A stretch of 64,000 nt of DNA, taken from positions 6,634,001 through 6,698,000 of the forward strand of contig NC_003283.11 in the NCBI RefSeq assembly GCF_000002985.6, read 5' to 3'. A program made the translations under genes and the position numbers. Below, one piece after another: positions 25,151 to 39,013 of this stretch (the stretch's first letter is position 1; every line of letters starts with the position of its first letter). The stretch is from Caenorhabditis elegans. Taxonomy: Eukaryota > Nematoda > Chromadorea > Rhabditida > Rhabditidae. The notes beneath the pieces were generated by a model, which did no database searches, had not been told where the DNA came from, and worked only from the letters and a program-made list of their open reading frames with translations.

Positions 25151-28100
25151 GGCACGTCTTCTTTTTTTGCGTTTTTTCTTCAAGCCTTTAAAAAAGGAAG
25201 AAAAAAGAAAGCTGCTGACGAGGCCCATGGATGAACAAAGTGAAATCAGAAAATAAAAATAAAAAAGCGAAGAAATTTAGGGAGAGATCATCAGAAATTG
25301 TCAAAAACTTCTGCTTATCCCCAGTTTCTTAAATTTATTTTTTAATCGGGACATCAGGATACATCAGAAAACAATTCTTCAAATCTATGTGAAATTTGAA
25401 ATTCAACATGTGAAAGTGGAAAAATACATGGGTGGAGCAACTAGTTCTGAGAGGATTACTGTAATCCTAGATTTCAGCAAAAAGCTTTTGGTTTTAATGT
25501 TTGATATATGTAGCAACTATCTGATGAAATAACAACAACATAAACAAGTTTATATATTACTCCCACAAAATATTGTTCTCTTGTACGTCATTTAGTGTTA
25601 TTTTTGAAATATTTTTGTTCCTTGTGAATCACAACAAAATGAAGACAAAAAAGGTCAGACGGAATTCAGAAAAAAACAGCGAAAAAAAGAGAAGAAACCT
25701 TTCTAACAATCGTCATTCACTTCCAAATAGCATAACCCCCTCAAGGATTATAGGCCTCTCACTCTCCCTCCAAAGAAGCTTAACCCAAGAACATTTGTTC
25801 CATTGACACTTTTAGAGCCGGCTCACGCCTCCACCAACTTTCAGTGCCACCCATTAATCGCCGCGAGGCGCTGAAAATAAATGAATGCATGAATAAATTG
25901 TCATACATAATAAATGAATTAAGCGAGTGTCACACTAGGCTCTGTTTTTAAACGAAGAGAGTAGCGGGAAATGAAGAAATATAGGTGGTGCCTGGAAACG
26001 GAATATTACTTGTGAAATTGGCGAGAAAGCATATGTCGTGTGAAACTAGGGAAATTTGTTGAAATTTAATTTATTTTTCAGAACAGCTGATCTGATTGAT
26101 TTTGAAGCTGAACGCAGGGGTCACAGTAATGGATCCATCTATTTTTATATTTCAACAAAAAACATCCGAAACATCCTGCTGAAACTTATGACAAACAGAA
26201 AACATTATGAAAATAGTAAACTCTACAAAACCCCAAATAACCTACATGTGAAAAAAGACAAAAAGCGGAAGAGTGACTAGCAGGCAATGTCATTCAAAAC
26301 GACCTCATATTGTGGTATTGGTGGTGGTGGTTTTGGAGGGGCCCGAATACGTTGTGGTGCGGAAAAATAAAGGGGAAAAAGAAAGAGCTGGTTTTTCAAA
26401 AGAGGAGAGAAAGTGAGAGAGAGAGAGCAAAGATAATGAAAAAAAGGAAAATTTGAAAGAACGGGAGGGAAACCCAAGGAGAAAGTTTTTTTCTTAAAGG
26501 TTTCGGAATATACTCACAATCGTGACGTTGGTAATGTTATGCGTTTTGTTTATGAAATAATGAAATGAATAATATGCTGACCTGATCCGTGGAAACGTAA
26601 CAGACAATTAAAACAATTGAGAATTAAATTTATGTACCCAATTATTTGTGCGATTACTGTTATAATTTCAAATCTAAGAACACCCATAAGTATCAAGTTG
26701 GGCAAAAATCTAAAATTGGTTCTTATGAGTTAAAAAAGTATCGTAAGTGGCCATGTTTGATAAAATTTTCTCGTTAGCCCAACATGATACTAAATAAAAG
26801 TTGACAAGAAACAGGTCATAATTTAAAAAAAGAATTGAAATACACTTTAGCATACCCTTGTTATTGTATTGTAAGCTGCCTGGCAGACATATCAAACTTG
26901 CTCAAATCACGCTAAAATTTCTCAGCTCATGTTATGCCGAAACTAGTGAAATTGATACATTTTCGGGCAATTTCCTCTAGCCTCGATTTTCTTATTCAAT
27001 TATCGCGGGAAATTGAAAAGCACGAGAAAAAAAACAATTGGAAAATAACAAGAATAGGAGATAATCTTGAGATTGGATCGGATAACACTAAACTTCTGAT
27101 TCTAATAATTGTGGTTTTGGGCGAAAAAACAGGAAAGTGTCCTCACAAATCCCTTCTAGACTATAAACACAATTGTTTTTTTTTAATTTTTTGAAATAAA
27201 AATTTAATATTAGATTTTCATGAGATACATTTTATGTCAGAGAATTGAAATTTTTAATAAGAAAAATCTGAAGCCGAGGTAACCATTTTTGCAAAAAAAT
27301 TTTTCTGCAAAAAGATATGTTTCCGTAGTATATAAAAAAAAGTTTTCCTGGAGCTAGTCAAATCCCAGGTTCTAAACGAATCCGAGAATTACTCAACAGC
27401 TGAAATTAGCACAATAAGTCCAAGTTACTAGAAATCGTGCTAGAAATTTTCTTCTCTGCAATTGAAAAAATCACTCAGAAAGTGCTGTAGACCATAAGAA
27501 TTATTGGGCTCAAAATATTAAATAAAAATCAATTTTTCAATTGGCATTTTTTTTTAATTCCTAGTCGAACAATTTTTCAAGGGGTTAGCTGTTTCAAAAT
27601 TTAGGCTATTACCGATTGTGATCAATGTTTGAATAAATATCTTTCAGTGGATGCATTGAGTTCTGCCGAATAACTTTCACTGGAAATGAACACTTTTTTT
27701 GGAAAATCTTTCTATTAACTCCTGTCTAAGAAATAAACGACCCAATTTTTAGAAAACTAGATTAAACAATTCTTGACTATCGAAACATTGAAGTGCAAAT
27801 TCTGAGAATAAAGACCGTGAATGACATTTCCACGCACTCTTCTCATCTTATTGTACTCTCCTTCTTTTCATCTCATTTGCAGTATCAATTCCATCTTCTT
27901 CTCAAAAAAACGAGGAGGCGGACTAGCTCATCCTCTTCTTCTCAATTTTTTTCTCGCTTTTAATATTCATATCGTTAGAATATTCGATTAGTAAAAATGT
28001 ATGCGAGTAGCCGAATTGAGAGAAGCTCAAAAAATGGAATGAAGGAGAGGAGGAAGAAGAAGGAAATGCTTGTATATCATTGAAATATGAGAAATTTGTG

Positions 28101-28258
28101 TGTGTATGCTCATGTGCTTTACGTATTCCTGACAGCAAAATGCATACTTCAAACGGCTCCAGTGTCCACAAACGAAGCATCATTTCAGTTATTTTTCTTC
28201 AGATTTTTATGGATGAAGTAAAGTAGAACAACAATGAAAACAAAATTAACGGCAAATA

Positions 28259-31200
28259 TTAAAACTTTTGATTGTGAATTTCATGAAAAAGGAAAGACGA
28301 TGAAGATGGAATTCGAAGCTCAAAATCGTGATGGCTTCGGAGAGATTTGCGGTGGCCAACGGAGATGTAGGTGATTGAATGCTGAAAATTTGGAATTTTT
28401 AGGGTAGATCCAATTTTTGAAAAACTAATTAAAAAATAATCATCGTAAGTTTTTATGTGGTGTGGTGATCACGACCTGTTTTCTACCAATTAAAGCAAAA
28501 AACCAAAACGTTAAAGAAAAACTAAATTTTTAAAAATTTACGGAGATTGGAAATTAACAAAAATCCTTTATCTTGAGATTTCCAATATTTTTATTTAAAA
28601 TTTAGAGAACTACATAGTGCACAGTTGTTTTCTTCAAAATTTCTAATTGCTTCTTGATTCTCATCATCCCAAATGAATCCCTCTCAAGTGCCCTTTTTAT
28701 CGATGACGATGCAACCCTAGCGAAAATCCATTTTGTGCGATTGGCTCCCTTCTAGCCTTCTTCTTGGAGCCGAGAAAAAAAACCAATTTCCGGTGCAAGA
28801 AGCCATTATTGAAAATTGGTGGCTCTTACCAGCCTTCAAATCACAGCCAAAAAATGGGACCAACCTTTCTGAGCATTTCATACATTGCGTTCTCCATTCC
28901 TTCATCCACGTTGCAAGTCGACTCATCGAGGAACGCGACTGTTGGCTCTGCTAAGATCATTCTAGCAAAACACAGGCGCTGTTGCTCGCCTGGGGACAGC
29001 GTTTCTTGCCTGGAAAACCAATGTAAAGAAAAATAAAAATTGGTCAAATCAGAAAGTATAAAAAGCTTTCTTCTTACATATTCCAATAAAATGAAATAAA
29101 AATCACTTACCATTCAAAATCAACGCTATCATGAATATTTCCCACAATTGGCAACAAGTGCCCAAGTTTCAATTCATGCAGAATTCGAACGATTTCCTCT
29201 GAAAAAATCATTCAAATAGTTTTTTTTCAAAATCCAAGTTCCCCACCATCATTTCCGGATTTCTCTTCATTTTCCTCTGCTGGGAAAACAAGTTGCTGTT
29301 TCAGAGACAACCTTCCCACTGGGAAATATGGTTTCTGCGGTAAGAAATAGGCATCTGTCTTTTTAAAGTGTTTTTTCAAGATGCCTTGATGAGGCCACAT
29401 ATCGGCAATCACTCTCATCAACGACGTTTTTCCGATTCCACTGTCTCCGGTGATAAGCAATGTCTTGTTACGAGGCAAGTGGAATGTCAAATCTGTATAA
29501 CCACTTTGGAATAATATTAAAACAAATATCATAAATCCGCCCACTAATCCGAACATCAATCTAGTATAATCCAGTTTCGGAGATTCAGATATTAAGCGAT
29601 ACGTGATTAAAAAAACTTACTTTCAATAATGCGGATATTCGAATTGGTTGGTGGACCAAACGACAGGTGCTCAGTCTCAATAAGATTATCATCTCCGGAT
29701 GCTTTTTCAGGGAGCTCCGAGTTACGACGGAAAGCTTCGTTTTTAATTCCCGATTGGTGAAGCTTTCCAGTGTCTACGAATTCGCTCACTCTGAAAAATT
29801 AAGAAGTTTGAAAAAAACTTCACTCAATTCAGTGTTAGACAGCAGGGCTTTTTGGCAAACGTACAAAATCGCTTATTTCAGTTTGACAATACAAAAAATT
29901 AATACAGATATGTAGGAAAAATTCCTTCGATTTGAAAATAATACTTTTCTTTTTTGAAAAGTTTGAAGAATAGCGAGCCAGGTGGTGGAAATAATTTCGA
30001 ATATTTCCCGTTAACTTATCCCGTTCACTTATTGGCTATTATACATGGGATGCTCTCTATTTATTGTAAGTTCCCACTTTACTTCTAATTTTAGTGATTA
30101 GAGCATATACATACAAACAAAAGTTACAAAAGTGTTCACTATAAAACCTCATGATATATCCTCCGAGCTCTGCAATATTCATTGCCAAATCTGTCAGTCT
30201 TGTAAAACAATTGATGAGGTAGATGAAGTAGAATGCGTTCTGAAAATATTTGTTATTTTCATTGTTAACCTTCAAATGTCTTGGCTCACATTACTAATTT
30301 GTCCAGAAAGTTCAGCAGGAGTGAGATTATCGTACATATGAAACACAAACAGTGGGAAAAGTTGAAGGATGTAGGACATGCAGCCTCCGTAGTAATCAAA
30401 GAAGGATTGGAAGACTGAAATAAAAATAATATTTAAATAAATAGAAATTCGAATTTTTACATTGAGATGGGAATCTCCAGCACATGAAGTTCAATAATCT
30501 TTTGAAGAGAACATCGAAGGAAAGATCGGAGAATACATGCTCGAACTCTGCCGATTTATAGAATGCGGACTCTTCAGCGTTCACGCGCACGGAAACATGT
30601 TTGTATCTGAAAATATAACATGTTAGTTTATATTTGAAGTTCTTAAATTTAAATTTTTAATTACCTGAAATCTCCCTCAGCTTTCTCAACTCTCGCTGCC
30701 CAGGGGGTAATTGGGCCGATTAAAATTCTATTGATAATCACGCCGATCAAGAAATAGGCGACAATCATTCCAAATCCCCATCCTCCGGCACTGAAATTAT
30801 TGAACATTGATTCAAAAAAAAAACTACAAAAATTAAAATCTTACGTCTCCCACACTCGTACTCCATAGTATGAAATAATGAATGGAGACAGCAAAACTGT
30901 TGGAATAATGCTTGTACCCAACAGTTTTGTCAATTTATCAGCGTCTTGAGTGATTCTTTGATCTCTATAAATATTTCAGAAAATAATAAATTAAAGTTTT
31001 GCAGAAATATTATTTTTATCTTACGGGTTGTCAATTCCGTGATCGTCGACCCCATTCAACTGATAATAAAAGTTGTTTTTGTAATAAAGTTTATGCAGAC
31101 ATTGTACTAGATTTTTCCGTTGTTGAATATACAGACACCAGGAGAAAAAGTTCATGAGTGCCATCAACTGAAAGTCAATCCAAATATTCATATTTCGATT

Positions 31201-31808
31201 AATAAAATTACCAAACACAATCCAACATAACAAAGGGAAGCGATCCAAAAAATATGCCAGAATTTCGGTTCATCTTTTTCAATCAACGCCACATAGAACT
31301 TTCCAGGAATTACTCCGGTTTTGTAGTTGACAATTTCATCTGGAAGATTTTTTACCGTTGAGTTTCAGAAGTATATTTTTTCTGATCAAATACACACGTA
31401 CAATTTTTGGGTTTAAGGCAAATTCAACAAATTCTCAACGTGTTAGAAAAAGTTAAATTTAAAAGTTGACACCATCTCAGTCCCAAAAAGAATATGGTGA
31501 TTCAAATGTATAATTCAAAGCTCAAAAATAATGGAATAAACAATTCAAACTATGGAAACACCAACGACGTATTACATTTCTTCATAAGTGTTATTCGTCG
31601 ATAGTATTTCGATAGTTTTCATCGTTTTATTTTGAATAAAAATAATAAAAATAGAATACTAACTTCCGACTGAAGCTGCAATAGTGACAGCAGTCAGCAC
31701 AAGGGTTAGCCAAGTGTTCGAGTAGATGAGTGGGAACAGACGGAAGAGATTGTAGAAGACACGAAACCCGAATTCGAACTTCTTTTCAATCACTTGAAGC
31801 TTACCCAT
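28259..31808 (-). CDS. pmp-5: ABCD-type half ABC transporter (PMP-5)
   Basis: Thirteen exons run from 31808-31664 through 31339-31212, 31168-31025, 30964-30845, 30790-30665, 30606-30461, 30414-30290, 30239-30149, 29790-29621, 29492-29247, 29198-29111, 29009-28865 and 28381-28259, giving 598 residues. The N-terminal half is a transmembrane domain with the ABCD hallmarks DQRIT and the EAA-like RVNAEESAFY. The C-terminal half is an ATPase with Walker A GDSGIGKTS, signature LSPGEQQR, Walker B FLDEST and switch histidine in YISVGHRKSL. The family imports acyl-CoAs or related molecules into peroxisomes. This member most resembles ABCD4, which in mammals serves lysosomal cobalamin export, so location is uncertain. 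The last exon lies 483 bases beyond the previous one; reading through instead stops after seven codons and loses the switch region. A TTTCCAG acceptor precedes the ATG by 5 bases. Confidence 0.9.
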
Positions 31809-33399
31809 TTTATCTGGAAACATTTTCTTGACACGGAAAAGGGTAGGCGGAGACTGATCACAGAATGAACTTTGATGTATAGGCAGTGTATAAAGGAGAG
31901 ATGGTTTGAGGCTGATAACAAAAGAAATATGAATGGAAGCAATGGATACGCAGTAAGAACAATATATGAACGATCGAAAAGTGATTTTTGCAGCGGCTGT
32001 ATTGCACTGATAACAAAATTGATTATCTGTTTAGACTTTTGAAGATTATTTTCAAAATGTTGCAAATAAAGAACATAGATTGTTGATTGTTTTGTTAATT
32101 TTTTGATATTTCAAATTTGCTGGACTCTAAAATTGGCCTAAACAACCTTAATTTAATATTTTGAAAACTTTTTAAATTAAAGAAAATTTATAAATTTAGC
32201 TTTAAAAACAACTAAGTCATTCATAATTTTAAAATATTTTAATTGTTTTCGCAAGTTGGAAAAAATAATTTAAAAATGAAAAAACATCCCATAATTTGTT
32301 TACAGGTATTACGGTTTATTGAAAGTTCTTCGTCATTTAGGACAAGTATTTGTTCCAAAATTTTTGTAGCAAAACTAATCAACTTACAATATTCTTCATT
32401 TTCAGATTGAATAGCGATGAATTGTGACATGGGCGCATACAGAAATGGAACAGTAGTAACGGACACGCATATAAGATAAAGATGGAAGGAAACATGATTG
32501 ATGCGAACCACCCGGGAGAAAACTGTGAAAATGCAAACAGATGGTAAAGAATGGAAGATCAGACGATTTAATTTCAAGAAATCTTTGCCGAGCAAAAAAA
32601 CAATACCAGCGAAACAAAAGAACAAAGAGACCGCAAATTGATCAATCGAAAAATGAAAGGAATGAAAGGCGTCGGGGGTAGAAACCTATTTACGACTCTC
32701 GAAAAATTAATTCCATTATCAGCACAGTCTTGATTTATCGGTAGCGACAAGGGCTTATTTATCAAGAAGCACGTACTCGGGAATCCTTGATTATAAGCAG
32801 AAAAGTCCCGAAAAAGCTTGCAGTGCAAATTGTGATCTGTTACGTTTGACTAAGATTATATGTCTGAATGTACATAGTTTGCTGTAAGTTATTAAAAGTA
32901 GTGAATGTTCTAGAAATTCTTAATGCTTTTGAAATTAAACTAAATAGTATTTTTGATTTAACACCCAAAGTCTGATACCCAAAGTTCTGGATTTAATTTT
33001 TCTTTTTTCTTTTATTTTTCGCAAACGCGCAATAAATGAAAACCAGCGACATTAAAATTTTCTGTCACATACTCCGTTATAGTTGTTAGCTTAAATAGTG
33101 ATTAATTAATGTAGTTTATAGGTCATTTCAAATAATAATAATGAAATGCCCTATTATCTGAAAGTTTCTGCAAACATGAAATATACTTGTCAATGAATTT
33201 TCATATGATTGATTGGTGTTTGTTTGAATTGAATATTTGGTCATTTATCAGTGTTTGTAAATGTTTGTAATTGCCTATTTAGAGAAAATGTTAAATTTAA
33301 TTTAATATATAGCTTCCAATCATTAGAAAATACAGCGTAAAATTAATGCAAAAATAACAAATCAAAAATCAAACTTTGAATGCTTATTTGAGTTTTGGA
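31809..33399. other. Intergenic region, pmp-5 promoter side
   Basis: About 1.6 kb between pmp-5 and the downstream end of the str/srj-type receptor, both on the minus strand. The sequence is AT-rich, with short chance frames only. It should contain the pmp-5 promoter. No repeat or RNA gene was recognised. Confidence 0.4.
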
Positions 33400-34841
33400 T
33401 CATACCGGACTGCAAAGCAATTCTGAAAAAAAAACAAATTTGGAAATAAAATTGCTCGAGATGCTTACGGTATGTTGCTCTTTTGTAATTCTTAATGATA
33501 AATATATTGGGAAGTGGATCGAGTGCAGTAAAAATTGACATAGTGACAGTGATAACGACGCTGATACGGCCAAGATTTATATTAAAAAGTGGGCAAATTA
33601 GAATTAGAGAACTAGGAATATACACCATGAAAATAGGAATGACTGTCTGCAAATTATTGTTCATTGTTTTTTCAAAATAAAAGTGCAGGTACCTGCCACA
33701 CCAAAGCTTTGAATAATTGATGCTGTAGTCCTTGTGCAAGGCTTGAAAACGAATTTTTCGTCATTGTAGACACAAGTTTGTAGCATCGATAACCAAAAAA
33801 GTATACAACAAATGAAGAGGAAGTCTGAAATTCAACTTTCCGGAGTACATTCAAATTTAAAGTCGCTTTTACCATCATGCTCCAGAGAATACACATTCCA
33901 ACGATAGGAAGTGGTTCAAAACCGTGAAGGCCGTTTTTGTCCTCTCGAAAATAATAAAATCCAGTATAAACAATATCCTCCATTTTCCAGTCAAATGTCT
34001 CCAAAATATCCGACCTAAAATAAGGAATATCACTTTTTAAAGTCTTGAAGCACAATTAGTTATAGGATTGGTAGATAGTTTTTATCACGACATTTTAAAT
34101 ATGTACTTTTCAGATAGAAGAATGATTTTTCAAAATTTATAATTAAATTACTAACCTTATCAGTTCAGTAAATCCATCATCATCGGGAAAAATGAAAAAT
34201 ATTGTGAGACTCCAAATTGCTCCGTAGCTGGCGGGAATAAAGCACCAGGCAACGAACTTCCAACCTTCGAACATATTTCGATGATTACTGAAAATGGGAT
34301 ATCTTTGATGATCAACTAAAAGAAACCTACACATGCAAGGATCCATATCGGTACATAAAATGAATAGCGAGGATAGATGAAGAACATCCATAACAACCGC
34401 TGACAACACTATTTATCACTTTCATGATAGTACGGTTTACCCATGCATCCTTTGCTTCCACAATTATTATAGCTCGTGATCCATAAGAATGGACAAACTA
34501 AACACAATTTTTAAAATCAAAATTTTACCGTTTTAGCAAGGATTTCATATTAGGCAGATATTTATGACTGCCTGCCTGCCTCCTCTTAATCTTGTCTGCA
34601 TTTTAGCGACTTAAAAAAATGATCATGATAATATCAAACTCACAGGTCTCACAACTTTTCCCGCAATGCAATAAATAATCTCGAAAAACGAAATGTACAA
34701 CATTAAATACCGATATCGTCCAATTTCCTTTGGAGATTTTTTAATGATTAAATAAATCATAAAACAATTCATTATGATAGTCATAACTGCAAACACATCC
34801 TGAAACCAACCCCAGAATATCGGTAAACCGCTGTCAAACAT
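33400..34841 (-). CDS. Str-superfamily (str/srj type) chemoreceptor GPCR
   Basis: Seven exons (34841-34644, 34497-34331, 34287-34156, 34014-33873, 33824-33693, 33646-33469, 33422-33400) encode 323 residues. Family marks are clear: an N-terminal helix followed by KKSPKEIGRYRYLM, VRPFVHSYGS after helix 2, SILAIHFMYRYGSLHV at the end of helix 3, and DPLPNIFIIKNYKRA at the C-terminus. Introns of 43 and 48 bases had to be removed to keep the frame (34288-34330 and 33825-33872). The family serves chemosensation in ciliated neurons; this ligand is unknown. No inactivating change is seen, so it may be functional. The exact class (srj or str) is not certain. Confidence 0.85.
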
Positions 34842-35822
34842 TTTGTCACGAATGAGCCAAGTTAGAGTTTCTTAGATCAAGAAATTGCAGAAATATGGAA
34901 ACATCAAACATGGCATTTCAAATTTAATAAAAGGTCGGTGAATGCACTAATCATACATTTTAAAAAGTACTACACACGAAACATTTGAAAAACATTTAAA
35001 GAAAACTAGTATAGGTGGCTGTAAGCTTTAAAATAGTTGTTGAGTGAATGTTTGAAATGAGGGTCCCATATAGTTTACTTGACATTCAAGAGAAATATGA
35101 ACACAATACATTTAATAACGAGTTTCAAGGAATTGCTAGGAGACACCACAAAAACACGAAAACGAAGGACCATAATTATTTCCATCTAAAAAATAAAATT
35201 ATTCTAATACAATAAAATTTATCTAAATAACTCTGCGCGTCGAATAAGAAAAAAAATTATTACAACTTTTATTTATTTTGTTTTTGTACAGCCAAGATTA
35301 AAAAAAGCTAACTAAAACACCAATTCAATCCCTTTTTAAAAATAAATACAAACTAGCTAGTGTATGTTTCCAAAACATTTTGATTTGTTTCAGCCAGCAG
35401 ACATCAACAATACAACTGTATTGTACTAGTATTGTACTATTCCGAAGAAAATTTGTTCTCAAAAATTTTAAAAGTTCAAAGTAACAATCAACTTCATTGT
35501 TTGTAATCAGATCAGACATTATTAACTATTTTTTTCCTGAAAAAAACCCTATAATGTGATAGTTTAAGTGCTGGGTGGTACAATTTCCATTAAAAAAAGT
35601 TCTTCTAATCTTGTTTGAGAAGCTGATTGAACTTTGAGTATAAAACCAAAACTCCGCGAGACACTGAAGACAGTTTATTTGATCAAAAAGTTTTTGATTG
35701 GCACGTTCGGTTGGATGCCAACGGTCTGTCTGCCACTTTGGATTTTTGGCCGATCAGAAGCTTTTTTTGTTATTTTTTAAAATAATTTTGTAATTTAGAA
35801 TATTTTTTTTTTGATTTCCAGA
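34842..35822. other. Divergent intergenic region
   Basis: About 980 bases between the minus-strand chemoreceptor and the plus-strand first esterase. It should contain both promoters. It is AT-rich with no supportable frame. A TTTCCAG acceptor at its right edge (35816-35822) is the probable SL trans-splice site of the esterase. Confidence 0.45.
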
Positions 35823-37998
35823 ATGGGAGGTCATTTGTCACATTTGGAACGAGAAAAGCACAGTGAAAAATTGAATGCCACCTGTGGTCCAATTCAGGGG
35901 AATGTTTATCGAATTGTGAGTTGGTAGGAAATGAGGAAAAAAACAAACGTTGAATTTTAATTGCTCTTTCCGGTATCAAGTTATCAGTTGGTTTTTGAAC
36001 TGATAATTTTTTCAAGATCAAATGTTTGTTTCCAGTTTCAAAGATTGGTTTTTAGGGTGATAAAACAGTGGATGGGTATCTGGGAATACCCTTTGCAAAA
36101 CCACTTGTACGATTCAAGAAACCAGAACCGGCGGGGACTTGGGAAGAAGTCAGAGACTGCACAAAATATGGCCCGAGATGTCCACAATCCGGACCATTTG
36201 CAGAGGCAATCAACTTTCAGAAAGATGATATTCCCGATGAAGCTAACTGTCTGACACTGAATGTATTTTCCAAAATATCTGATTCTAAGAACTTTGTAAG
36301 TTTTTGTAAAGTTTAAAAAGAGAGTAGCGTCGTTTAGATTTTTTTTCGACAACGTTTCACAACAAGATTTCAAAGAATATTTTCGAGCATTTAATTTTTA
36401 AAAACTTAACTAAAGCAAACCAATTTCAATTTATTAGAATAAAACCCGCCCCGTAATGGTATACATCCATGGTGGAGGATATGAATGTTCAGCATCGAGA
36501 GATTATTGTGATTACTCTGTGGCTGGAACCCTTCCGCTTAAAGACGTTGTCGTAGTCACTTTAAATTATCGAGTTGGAATTCTTGGCTTTTTCACTACAG
36601 GAGATACCGTATGCCCTGGCAATTTTGCATTATGGGATCTTACACTTGGCTTGAATTGGATTCAAAAACATATTGAATCATTTGGGGGTGATCCCGGAAA
36701 TATCACAATATTCGGGCAAAGTGCTGGCGCGGCATGTGTGGATCTTCTTGCATTGAGCCCACATTCTAGAGGTTGGAAGTTAATATTTTAAAGGGTGCAC
36801 TAGGAAATTTCAGATTTATTCAATCGTGTCATAGTTATGTCTGGTGGTGCTCTGTGTGAATACGCGGTTCGAACGGCAAACAGCCAGGCAAAGGTATGTT
36901 ACGAATTTGCTCGTCATCTTGGATATGATGGTACCAATTCTCAAACTCTTTTCAATTGGATGAAATCAAAACCACTAGAAGAAATCGAAAAAATGAACGG
37001 GTTTCAAGTTCCAGCATCTGGAATTCTTGCTTGGACTCCTAATTTAGATGACGACTTCTTTCCAAAATCACTTGATGAGCTGAGAATAGGAGCACCAAAG
37101 AAGGATATTATGATGGGATTTGCTGAGCACGAAGGGCTCTTTTTTGAGTTTTTAATAAAAGATCCGACGCCGCCCCTAGAAGCGCTAAAACTATATGTGA
37201 ATGAATATTATAAGAAAGATACTGGAGATCATTTTGAAGCTACACGAAATAAAATTATTGAATTTTATTCACGAAATGTTGAGGATACCGATGAGAAAAG
37301 TACCAAAGAGCGATTGATTGATGTGAGTCAAACTATTAATTTTTGTGCTAGCAAATGACACCCTTGCAATGCTGAATAAAAATTATTTCTTTGAAATTTT
37401 TATAGATCACATGGAAAATGTTGAAAAAGTTTTTTATATCACCATTTATATTTTTTCAAAGCTTAAAAAATTATTTTTCAGTTTGTGGGTGATGCTCTAT
37501 TCACCGCTGGAGTTTTTGATAACGCCAAGAATTGCCTCAAGCATGGTAATAACGTATGGCTCTATATTTTCGATTATTGCAACCCTTCTGGATTCGGGAA
37601 TCAGGAAGAATTTATGACATTCGTTGCCCCAACGCATTGTACAGATTTACGTTATGTTCTTGGAGAAGGACTGTACAGTGATTTCCAGCCAACAGAGGAA
37701 GAACATAAAATGATTGAAAAAATGACTACGATCTACTCCAATTTCGCAAAATACGGGTTTTCTTGAAATTTTGATTGAAATTTTAACTGTATTGTTTTTT
37801 AGAAACCCAAACGAACATGGGTCATCGGAATGGGAAAAGTTCACATTGGACAATCCACGTAGGCATTTCCAAATTTCGTATCCACGTGGAAAAATGAGGA
37901 ATGATTATCATCCAGATAGAATGAAGTTTCTCGAATTAATTCGAGCGAAAAATCAGAACCTGGAAAATGTGGTTTATGGCCGTGGTTTGAATTCTTAA
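35823..37998 (+). CDS. Carboxylesterase, first of three tandem paralogs
   Basis: Six exons (35823-35915, 36056-36295, 36438-36771, 36814-37322, 37482-37756, 37803-37998) encode 548 residues of the type-B carboxylesterase family. The oxyanion-hole motif is HGGGYE, the nucleophile elbow FGQSAGA, the acid lies in GFAEHEGLFF and the histidine in APTHCTDLRYVLGEG, so the Ser-Glu-His triad is complete. There is no signal peptide; the protein begins MGGHLSHL, an N-myristoylation consensus (Gly2, Ser6). It should hydrolyse or transfer esters at the cytosolic face of a membrane (inference). Related worm esterases (cest genes) assemble modular ascarosides. By position it is probably K11G9.1. A splice acceptor lies one base before the ATG. 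Confidence 0.88.
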
Positions 37999-38066
37999 AA
38001 TGGCAATGTTTCGAACAAAGTAAAACTCTTGCATTTATTTTCTTTTATTTTTATTTTTAGCTTGTA

Positions 38067-39013
38067 CAGGGTGGGCCAAAAGTATGGTAACACGTTTGCA
38101 GCTTTATAACTTCACGTGTGGAGAGAGTTATTACATCAATGTGTACAAGTTTTGTTCTCCATAAAATACTGACCAGATGAACGTTTTGAATTTTCAAAAT
38201 ATCCCCATCCGCATCGCTGCAGGCCTTAAGAACTTTTGAGATCACGATCTTTATGGCACGAAAGTCGGCATTCTGCGGGATTTCTACATTTTTCTCGAGG
38301 AATCCATCAAGTATCTTACAAGTTTTTATAGTTCAAAGAATGCTTTTGGTCTGGAGATTCTTTAAAAACAAAAATCCAAAAAATTTCAGTCGTGGTATTT
38401 CTGTCATGGACTGTGGCAGTAGTTTAAGTCTTGAATGCCACAGTCGCCAGAAAGATGGATGTGAGCGGCGGCAGCAGTATGAAGAAAAATTCATTTTAGT
38501 ACTTTTTGGCACGGTTTGACCTGACTTTTCAGAATTTTTAGAAAAAAATTAGCTCTGCTGATTTTGTGGGTCGTTACGCCTTGTGAAACCAAAAAAACTG
38601 AGTAAATTTCGGAAAGTTGAATTCATGAAATATTCTAAGGTTCTTGCTAGGCGCCAGTGTCGACACAGAAAATTTTTATATGCTACAAAAACAATCAAAA
38701 ACGCTTCTTCACTTCTTTAACTTTCAATTTAACATAAAAATCATGCATCTGAAAATTATTGGCGTGCGTGGGAGGTGCGTTTGTGTGGGAAGTGCCGCGT
38801 GCCAAAACGCCGTTTTTTCGAAAGGGTTCGCCAAATTGCCGAGGTGATTAAAATCGCACCTTATTGGGAAACATTACAAATTTTGGGTCAAATTGAAGGA
38901 AATTTATTCAGCTATCAGTATTCAATAGAAGAATGTACGTATGACGTGGCAGTCGCGCGAAAATCTCATGTAAAAGAGCGCTTCATGTGTTACCATACTT
39001 TTGGCCCACCCTG
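38067..39013 (-). mobile_element. Degenerate mariner-family transposon
   Basis: A 947-base element with perfect 27-base terminal inverted repeats starting CAGGGTGGGCCAAAAGTATG, flanked by TA duplications (38065-38066 and 39014-39015). On the minus strand, about 38340 down to 38057, a frame reads like the C-terminal part of a mariner transposase (FLEKNVEIPQNADFRAIKI, then VISKVLKACSDADGDI). The rest is broken by stops, so it cannot be autonomous. It sits 68 bases downstream of the first esterase stop codon. Confidence 0.75.

Larger units (their letters stand above)
22472..28258. other. Upstream region of snb-1 / downstream of pmp-5
   Basis: About 5.8 kb without a supportable gene. The part next to snb-1 should hold its promoter and any 5' non-coding exon. 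Visible structure: a palindromic MITE at 23933-24171; a GC- and GA-rich island with (GT)n runs at 24830-25150, which reads as a 151-codon frame of implausible composition; and an AG/GA-rich tract at about 26400-26430. The segment nearest 28258 is the 3' flank of pmp-5. Confidence 0.45.

Noticed and set aside
24779-25234. A 151-codon plus-strand open frame
   Set aside because: Composition follows a GC/GA-rich, (GT)n sequence. No domain, no splice context, and both strands are open. More likely promoter or non-coding DNA.
34143-34409. An 88-codon minus-strand frame read straight through
   Set aside because: Its first part is out of frame with the receptor. Removing the 43-base intron restores the typical HFMYRYGSLHV motif.
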